Source: Bacteroidota bacterium
GTDB taxonomy: Bacteria; Bacteroidota; Bacteroidia; Chitinophagales; Chitinophagaceae
Direction of reading: 5' to 3'
DNA: 8,055 nucleotides
Assembly: GCA_023433345.1 (NCBI GenBank)
Contig: JAEZDA010000025.1
Coordinates: 1-8,055, forward strand
A program made the translations under genes and the position numbers. Shown in pieces: positions 1 to 5,029 of the stretch. Each line of letters starts with the position of its first letter. Within the stretch, counting starts at the first letter, position 1. The notes beneath the pieces are model-generated. The model saw only the letters and a program-made list of their open reading frames with translations. It did no database searches and was not told the origin of the DNA.

Positions 1-277
1 CTTCAAGGGTAACCTCTGCCGCCGGGTGAACATCAAATTGACGGACAGCGATCATCAACTTCTCAAGCTCCTCAACATCGAGAATGCTCGGCGTTCCTCC
101 GCCAAAGTAGACTGTTTGAATTGTGGACCGGTGCTTGGAGGTCAATGCTTCCTTCCTTATCTCCAACTCAATTGCCTCTAAAAGAAGTTTTTTTTGAGAG
201 AGCGTAGTAGAAAAGTGAAAATTACAGTAGGTGCAAGCTTTTTTGCAAAATGGGATATGTACGTAAATGCCTGCCAA
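1..277 (-). CDS. hemW: HemW-type radical SAM protein (haem chaperone / coproporphyrinogen oxidase-like), 5' part only
   Basis: Reading the minus strand from 277 gives 92 codons open to the window edge; the rest of the gene, normally about 370-390 residues, lies outside. The protein begins MAGIYVHIPFC, the usual HemW N-terminus. Cys11, Cys15 and Cys18 form the CxxxCxxC motif that binds the radical-SAM [4Fe-4S] cluster. GGGTPS at residues 59-64 is the SAM-binding glycine motif. Residue 20 is Phe, where true HemN oxidases have a fourth Cys, so HemW is favoured over HemN. HemW proteins are cytoplasmic and are thought to bind haem and deliver it to target proteins. The start is TTG at 277-275, chosen because it restores the family N-terminus and no ATG lies there. 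The gene diverges from the outer-membrane protein gene at 313. The family call is firm; the exact role is by family. Confidence 0.9.
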   Translation of the reverse strand, partial: MAGIYVHIPFCKKACTYCNFHFSTTLSQKKLLLEAIELEIRKEALTSKHRSTIQTVYFGGGTPSILDVEELEKLMIAVRQFDVHPAAEVTLE

Positions 278-312
278 AATTGTAGATTTACAAAATATTA
301 CCGAAGCCCCGC

Positions 313-2112
313 ATGCCCGTATCGAACCTGTTAAAGCTCCTCTTTTTGATTGTTTTTACGAGCTCAAAAATTACCAGCCTGGCTCAGGATACGGCAAGCG
401 TTTATATTCTGAAGCATAGTTTCATCGACAAAGATACTTCCTTTAGCCCCCGGGGAATTAAATGGGAAAGCAGGTTTTTTACCAAAAGCAAAATGGAGGC
501 ATATATAAATATGCTGCCGGGCAACTTTCAAATGCAGGGCTATCCTCTCGCATCGGTGGATAGTATTTTGTTCCTTGACTCCACTGTCACCCTCTACATT
601 TTCGCCGGGCCGGAGTACAAGGTTGTGTCATTAACTCCTTCAGGTATTGATGAAAAGGCGCTTGCAGCAAGCGGTTTCAGGGAAAAAAACTTCCAAAACA
701 AGCCCTTCAGTATTCCGCAGATTGCCGTTATGCAACATAAATTGCTTAAGTATTATGAAGATAATGGTCATCCCTTTGCCTCGGTATACCTGGACAGTAT
801 TTCCGTTTCTAACGGTAATATGTATGCGCTTTTGAAGGCTGATCCATCCCTGGAATATCATATAGACAGCTTAAGAGTATTTGGAAAAGCCAGGTTAAAA
901 CCGCATTTCCTGAAGAGATATCTCGAACTGCCCGACCGAAGTCTTTATAATGGACAGAAGCTAAAGCAGGTTGATAAGAAGATATCGTCGCTATCATTTG
1001 TTAAAGCCTCCCAGCCTTCGGAGATCACCATGTTAGGGTCTGGTGCGCTGTTGGATATTTATCTTGAACCGCGTAAGAACAGCCAGGCAAGTGTTTTGAT
1101 CGGCTTCCTGCCAGATGCTGCCCGAAGTGGGAAATTGTTGCTAAGCGGTGATGTGTTACTTGATCTTAAAAATTCATTCGGTAATGGGGAGAATATACTT
1201 TTTAAATGGCAGCAATTGCAGAGGAATTCACCCAGATTAAACCTTGGTTTCGCTCTTCCCTATATTTTCCGGTCGCGTTTCGGCATCGATTTTTTATTCG
1301 ACCTGTATAAAAAAGATTCCAGTTATTTACAGGTGAACGGGCAACTCGGTCTCGTGTATTCAACTTCTGCCAGCCAGTCCGGAAAATTGATCATGCAGTG
1401 GCAAAGCACAGCAATTTTAGAAGGCGGTATTGATACTAATGCGGTGAGGATTAATAAAGAGCTTCCTGACATTATGGATGTTAGTGCTGTTAATGCAGGA
1501 CTACAATATGAATTCAGCCGTACAGATTACAAGTTCAACCCGAGAACAGGGTGGGAGGGGGATTTTGTTGCGACAGTTGGTATAAAGAAGATCAGGAGAA
1601 GCGCGGACATCGTTGCCATGAAAGATCCATTTTTCAATTATGCATCATTATACGACAGCATTGAGGAGAAAGGATACCAGCTAAGAGCCAGGGCGCAAAT
1701 TGCGCGGTTTTTTCCTTTTGCAAAACAAGCAACTTTCAAGTGGGGAATAAATGCAGGCGCTTATTTCAGCAAAGATGTTTTTAGAAACGATCTTTTCCAG
1801 ATCGGAGGTTTCAGAACGTTGAGAGGTTTTGATGAAGAAGGAATTTTCACCGACAGGTATTTAATCAATACCGCTGAACTAAGATTATTGATCGGCAGTA
1901 ATTCCTATCTCTTTATGTTTGCCGATGCAGCGTGGGCAAAAAATTCCGTGACGAATAACTCCAATCGTTTTTTCGGTGCAGGTCTCGGATTGGTATTTGA
2001 AACCAGGCTTGGGTTGTTGAACCTCAGTTATGCAGCCGGTAAGAGGGATGATGTTGTTTTTAATTTGCGGGAAGGATCTAAACTGCATTTCGGATACACG
2101 AATTATTTTTAA
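313..2112 (+). CDS. BamA/TamA-family outer-membrane protein (POTRA + Omp85 barrel)
   Basis: This 599-residue protein starts with a signal peptide (residues 1 to about 24, hydrophobic LLKLLFLIVF, cut near SLA-QD). Residues about 25-255 look like periplasmic POTRA-type modules; the clearest starts near residue 181 (EYHIDSLRVFGKARLKPHFL). From about 255 to the end, alternating polar and hydrophobic strands fit a 16-strand barrel. Two Omp85 marks are visible: NPRTGW near 409-414, and GGFRTLRGF at 498-506, which holds the RGF of the conserved loop-6 VRGF/Y motif. The chain ends in Phe (GYTNYF), as outer-membrane barrels usually do. Its length is near TamA (about 580) and well below BamA (about 800), so it is probably an accessory assembly or translocation protein rather than the essential BamA. 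The next gene follows with no gap, so the two are probably co-transcribed. Upstream ribosome-binding sequence is poor, as is common in Bacteroidota. Confidence 0.88.
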   Translation: MPVSNLLKLLFLIVFTSSKITSLAQDTASVYILKHSFIDKDTSFSPRGIKWESRFFTKSKMEAYINMLPGNFQMQGYPLASVDSILFLDSTVTLYIFAGPEYKVVSLTPSGIDEKALAASGFREKNFQNKPFSIPQIAVMQHKLLKYYEDNGHPFASVYLDSISVSNGNMYALLKADPSLEYHIDSLRVFGKARLKPHFLKRYLELPDRSLYNGQKLKQVDKKISSLSFVKASQPSEITMLGSGALLDIYLEPRKNSQASVLIGFLPDAARSGKLLLSGDVLLDLKNSFGNGENILFKWQQLQRNSPRLNLGFALPYIFRSRFGIDFLFDLYKKDSSYLQVNGQLGLVYSTSASQSGKLIMQWQSTAILEGGIDTNAVRINKELPDIMDVSAVNAGLQYEFSRTDYKFNPRTGWEGDFVATVGIKKIRRSADIVAMKDPFFNYASLYDSIEEKGYQLRARAQIARFFPFAKQATFKWGINAGAYFSKDVFRNDLFQIGGFRTLRGFDEEGIFTDRYLINTAELRLLIGSNSYLFMFADAAWAKNSVTNNSNRFFGAGLGLVFETRLGLLNLSYAAGKRDDVVFNLREGSKLHFGYTNYF

Positions 2113-3030
2113 ATGACGCAGAGCTTAAAATTGTTACTCCTTTGTTTGATGATCTTAATTGTTCATTCCCTGCAAGGTCAGCGGGCCGATACGGGCGCTT
2201 TAACTTTACCACCATCCGGACAGCTTGATTCTGCTGCAATCACCGATACGGTTCATATGGCGGATTCGGTACCAACGGCTTCACCTGGTAAGCTCCAGGT
2301 ATTGCTGAATGATAATTCTCTTTTAAACGATTCTTCCGTTGCGGCGATTTATACCGTTCAGCCCAGAAAAAAGCGCAGTGATGAATTCAATTTTTATTAT
2401 TTGCTATTCATTTTTGCATTTGCCGGTGTTTTGCGATCAGTTTATTCCAAATACTTCGCTAACATGTTTCGCGTGTTCTTCAATACTTCACTAAGGCAGG
2501 GGCAACTCACCGACCAGCTTTTGCAAGCGAAACTTTCATCAATGCTTTTCAATCTTTTATTTGTGTTCAGTGCCGGTTTTTTCATCTACCAATTTCTTCA
2601 ATTTTCCGGTATCATTCCTGAGCATGCGGATTTCAGGGTTTTACTCCTTATCACGGCCGCACTAACGCTCATGTATAGCGGAAAATTTTTTGTTTTGAAA
2701 TTTACGGGTTGGGTAAGTGGATTCAGTAAGGAAGCTGAAACTTATATATTCATCGTTTTTCTTGTAAACAAAATTTTAGGAATTGTACTGTTGCCCTTAT
2801 CTCTTTTTATCGCATTTGCTACGAATGACATTGCCACAGTGGTGGCTGTGATTTCCCTTATGGTGATCCTCGTTCTTTTCCTGTTGCGTTTTTTCAGGTC
2901 TTATGGAATTCTTCAGCATCGCGTGCAGGTGAACCGATTTCATTTTTTTCTCTACATTGTTGGCATAGAGATATTACCATTGCTGTTGATTTACAAAATG
3001 TCGGTAAATTTATTGTTGAATAATGCTTAA
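2113..3030 (+). CDS. DUF4271 domain-containing multi-pass inner-membrane protein
   Basis: The 305-residue protein has a hydrophobic N-terminus (residues 5-20, ending HSLQGQ, probably a signal peptide), then a polar linker of about 70 residues rich in Ser, Thr, Asp and Pro. A membrane domain follows, with segments near 94-111, 144-164, 174-194, 211-236, 239-261 and 277-296. The pattern, with FYYLLFIF, a Ser/Gly-rich centre and the closing FHFFLYIVGIEILPLLLIYK, matches my recollection of the Bacteroidota-specific DUF4271 family. Its function is unknown to me. The ATG follows the upstream TAA directly (TAAATG), which suggests translational coupling to the outer-membrane protein gene. The hemD-type gene begins 27 bp downstream. 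From memory, DUF4271 genes are often next to hemD in this phylum; that link rests on gene order and does not show a haem role. Confidence 0.85.
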   Translation: MTQSLKLLLLCLMILIVHSLQGQRADTGALTLPPSGQLDSAAITDTVHMADSVPTASPGKLQVLLNDNSLLNDSSVAAIYTVQPRKKRSDEFNFYYLLFIFAFAGVLRSVYSKYFANMFRVFFNTSLRQGQLTDQLLQAKLSSMLFNLLFVFSAGFFIYQFLQFSGIIPEHADFRVLLLITAALTLMYSGKFFVLKFTGWVSGFSKEAETYIFIVFLVNKILGIVLLPLSLFIAFATNDIATVVAVISLMVILVLFLLRFFRSYGILQHRVQVNRFHFFLYIVGIEILPLLLIYKMSVNLLLNNA

Positions 3031-3035
3031 TTTTG
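3028..3035 (+). promoter_or_regulatory. Candidate Bacteroidota -7 element upstream of hemD
   Basis: TAATTTTG matches the Bacteroidota sigma-A -7 consensus TAnnTTTG exactly and overlaps the last base pairs of the DUF4271 stop codon. It lies 22 bp before the hemD ATG, which would leave a leader of roughly 15 nt. No TTG sits at the usual 17-23 bp upstream distance, so the -33 half is missing or weak. The sequence is AT-rich and a chance match is possible. Confidence 0.4.
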
Positions 3036-3057
3036 CACTTAATTCGGAGAGTTAAGT

Positions 3058-3846
3058 ATGGCGAAAAAAGAAGGAAAAGCAACTGCTAACCAGCAACAGA
3101 TCAGGAAGATTCTTATCACACAGCCTAAGCCCGAAGGCAACAGGTCGCCGTTTTTTGATCTTGCTGCGAGGTACGGTCTTACGATAGACTTTCATCCTTT
3201 CATAGTTGTGGAAGGAATTCCCGCAAAAGATTTTCGCAGGCAAAAAATTGATATTTCTGCTTTCACTGCTGTGATTTTCACCAGCAGAAATGCCATAGAT
3301 CATTTCTTCCGTATTTGTGAAGAAATGAAAATAACTGTGTCTCAGGATACGAAGTATTTTTGCATAACAGAGGCTGTTGCACTTTATCTTCAGAAATTTA
3401 TTTTGTACAGAAAACGTAAAGTTTTCTATGGAGCAGATGGTTCGAACAAGAGCTTGTTCGATGTGATAAATAAGCACAAAGACAATGAGAAATTTCTCTA
3501 TCCGTGTTCAGAGAATTTCGACAGTGAGATCACGAACTGGCTTCGAAACCATAACTGCGAGTATGCGACACCGGTATTGTACCAAATTATCAGCAATGAT
3601 ATACGCGAGGTAATGTCAAAAGAATATGACATGATCTGTTTTTTCACTCCGGGTGGGGTGAGGAGTTTGCTCGAAAATTTCCCTGATTACAAACAGAATG
3701 GGACTACGCTGGGAGCATTTGGTACAAACACTTTCAAGGCAGCCGAGGATGCGGGCTTAAGATTAGATGTGAAAGCGCCGCTTCCGCAATCACCAAGTAT
3801 GGTTAGTGCTATTGAGAGATATATTCTTTCGCTGAAGAAAAAATAG
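3058..3846 (+). CDS. hemD: Uroporphyrinogen-III synthase family protein
   Basis: HemD closes hydroxymethylbilane and inverts ring D to give uroporphyrinogen III, the common precursor of haem and sirohaem, in the cytoplasm. This 262-residue protein has the two-lobed family pattern: first-lobe strand ILITQPKPEGNRSPFFDLAARYG (broken here by a charged run, residues 18-40), FTSRNAIDHFF at 74-84, then in the second lobe FLYPCSEN at 147-153, FFTPGGVRSLLENF at 195-208, and AFGTNTFKAAEDAGL at 220-234, followed by the conserved late PQSPSMVSAIERYI. The length is usual. The extra Lys-rich 14 or so N-terminal residues are typical of Bacteroidota members. The ATG at 3058 has a GGAGAG stretch 8 bp upstream. 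It follows the DUF4271 gene by 27 bp and may be read both from the operon and from its own promoter. HemD sequences vary widely, so the family call rests on the overall pattern. Confidence 0.88.
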   Translation: MAKKEGKATANQQQIRKILITQPKPEGNRSPFFDLAARYGLTIDFHPFIVVEGIPAKDFRRQKIDISAFTAVIFTSRNAIDHFFRICEEMKITVSQDTKYFCITEAVALYLQKFILYRKRKVFYGADGSNKSLFDVINKHKDNEKFLYPCSENFDSEITNWLRNHNCEYATPVLYQIISNDIREVMSKEYDMICFFTPGGVRSLLENFPDYKQNGTTLGAFGTNTFKAAEDAGLRLDVKAPLPQSPSMVSAIERYILSLKKK

Positions 3847-4010
3847 CCGGTTTTTTTAGGGCTATGATGAGATGGTTTTGAGAGATTGGTATTTGAAAAG
3901 AATGAGCAGTTTGTTGGTTTGAGCGGTTGTAGCAAAAATTCTAGTGGCGGTTGATTGGAACGCTGCTAATTTTCGCCGGTTTTTTAATTTCTTGAATCCT
4001 ACTCATTTCA
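3847..4010. other. Short intergenic stretch after hemD, no gene seen
   Basis: About 165 bp between the hemD stop and the presumed end of the insertion sequence. I find no coding sequence with family features on either strand. A 5-bp inverted repeat (TAGCC at 3844-3848, GGCTA at 3860-3864) has an 11-nt T-rich loop and no T-run after it, so it is a poor terminator. Another T-run at 3981-3986 (after CGCCGG) has no good stem before it. Transcription from hemD and from the converging transposase gene would meet here. Confidence 0.5.
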
Positions 4011-4011
4011 G

Positions 4012-4912
4012 TTGCACATCCGATGCTCCATTTATGCCGCGTGTAGCTTGCGTTCATTACGTTTCCCAAGAACCATCCATTCAAGCAACTTGTGAAAGAT
4101 GATATTTTTGCTGTGACGAAAGCAAAATTTGAAACTATATTCATCCAGGTAATTTTGACGATGTTTTTCCGAACAATGATGATGAACTCCGGTTAACCAA
4201 CTTTTGAAGTTCCACGCAAGAATGTTTTTTCCATCATCAACATACCTGCCTGCTACGAGATGGCAGGGATCGAACCCGGTTTCATTATCCGGACACTCTT
4301 TGATGTGAATGTATTTTTTTCTACTTTTCTTCATCATCGTTTTAACTCTTTGTAAGCCGTTCATCTTGGAAGGGCGATTCGAAATTATAATGCTGTCAAT
4401 CGTGCAATCTGCGCTCACATTATCATTCTCCAACTTTGATAGAACCCAGTCCCCCATTGACTTTCGAACTTTATGCATAAAGTAAAGCGCAGTTTTTGGA
4501 TTCACACCAACAACCTCTGCAAGATTTCTTGAGGCAAGTCCTTTTTGTAGCACAGTTAAATGGTAGGTTAAATCAAATGCTTTTAATAAACTGAACTGGA
4601 TTTTGTGAAAAACCGTGTGGGCTGTTACGGATTCGTCATAGCTGCAATCTCTGCATCGTGCATGAAAATGCGTTTTGCCAGGCCATGATTGGTTGTGACC
4701 GCAACGACGGCAGCAATATCCATGCTTCCATTTTATTTTATACAAATATTCTCGGCATCGGTCTTCGCTGGTAAAAGTTCCATAAAATTCGCGTGAGTCC
4801 ATTCCTTTAAACATAAAAAGAGTTTTAGAGAACCAAGTTCTAAAAAGAAACAACATTTGTCAATTCCCCATTTTAGTGCTTTACGAGGTAATGAGGGTGC
4901 ATCGAGTTGCCA
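4012..4912 (-). mobile_element. Probable degraded IS1595-family insertion sequence
   Basis: The transposase gene fills nearly the whole element. The left end reads TTGCACATCCGATGCTCC (4012-4029), two bases beyond the transposase stop. The right end, read inward on the minus strand from 4912, gives TGGCAACTCGATGCACC. With one gap they match at about 14 positions, including the run CGATGC. Flanking 8-mers CATTTCAG (4004-4011) and CATTTGCG (4911-4918) agree at 6 of 8, which could be a worn 8-bp target duplication, the size known for this family. The flank and end assignments overlap by two bases on the right, so the exact borders are uncertain. A length of about 0.9 kb is within the family range. 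The transposase identity is sure; the ends are a hypothesis. Confidence 0.45.
4032..4856 (-). CDS. IS1595-family (ISXO2-like) transposase, shortened catalytic core
   Basis: The open frame has 274 codons. Residues 15-19 (MFKGM) match the usual start of Bacteroidota members, so the true start is probably ATG at 4814, giving 260 residues. An N-terminal zinc ribbon is complete: Cys49-x2-Cys52 and Cys68-x2-Cys71, followed by the family signature YDESVTAHTVFHK (73-85). A helix-turn-helix follows at about 105-130 (KGLASRNLAEVVGVNPKTA). The conserved C-terminal block is clear: NFKSWLTGVHHHCSEKH (216-232) and YLDEYSFKF (236-244). Asp154 in TIDS probably matches the first catalytic Asp (usually VDE), but the following acid is Ser. 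From there to NFKSWL is 63 residues, where relatives as I recall them have about 100, and I cannot find the second-Asp motif (TDxxxxY). No stop or frameshift interrupts the frame. It is likely inactive, or a divergent subfamily. It converges on hemD. Confidence 0.85.
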   Translation of the reverse strand: MLFLFRTWFSKTLFMFKGMDSREFYGTFTSEDRCREYLYKIKWKHGYCCRRCGHNQSWPGKTHFHARCRDCSYDESVTAHTVFHKIQFSLLKAFDLTYHLTVLQKGLASRNLAEVVGVNPKTALYFMHKVRKSMGDWVLSKLENDNVSADCTIDSIIISNRPSKMNGLQRVKTMMKKSRKKYIHIKECPDNETGFDPCHLVAGRYVDDGKNILAWNFKSWLTGVHHHCSEKHRQNYLDEYSFKFCFRHSKNIIFHKLLEWMVLGKRNERKLHAA

Positions 4913-5029
4913 TTTGCGAATGCTGTTTGCCGGTAATAGAAGTGTGTCGATTAATATCACACGCTATACCCCTTTCCCCACACACCTGTCCTAATTTCCT
5001 TACTTTTAACCACACCATTTCTTTCCGCT
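4913..5029. other. Intergenic region before the T9SS protein gene
   Basis: About 117 bp between the presumed insertion-sequence end and the ATG at 5030. It must hold the promoter of the downstream gene unless the message starts further left. I see no full TAnnTTTG; TACTTTTA at 5001-5008 matches all but the last base and is only a weak candidate. A GTGTG/CACAC inverted repeat with an 11-nt spacer spans 4942-4962. The ribosome-binding region before 5030 is pyrimidine-rich, with no Shine-Dalgarno sequence. Confidence 0.4.

Noticed and set aside
291..300. TAATATTTTG on the minus strand as the hemW -7 element
   Set aside because: Spacing does not fit TAnnTTTG, and it would leave a leader of under 10 nt.
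3052..3477. A 141-codon open frame on the minus strand
   Set aside because: It lies wholly antisense to the well-supported hemD frame and shows no family features.
3844..3864. TAGCC/GGCTA inverted repeat at the hemD stop as an intrinsic terminator
   Set aside because: Only 5 bp with an 11-nt loop; the T-run is in the loop, not after the stem.
4230..4340. A tRNA gene on the minus strand around GGGTTCGATCCC
   Set aside because: One T-stem pair is broken, and no D-arm, anticodon arm or matching acceptor stem is found within 75 nt upstream.
4942..4962. GTGTG/CACAC inverted repeat as an operator for the T9SS gene
   Set aside because: Only 5-bp arms with an asymmetric 11-nt centre; too short to separate from chance.
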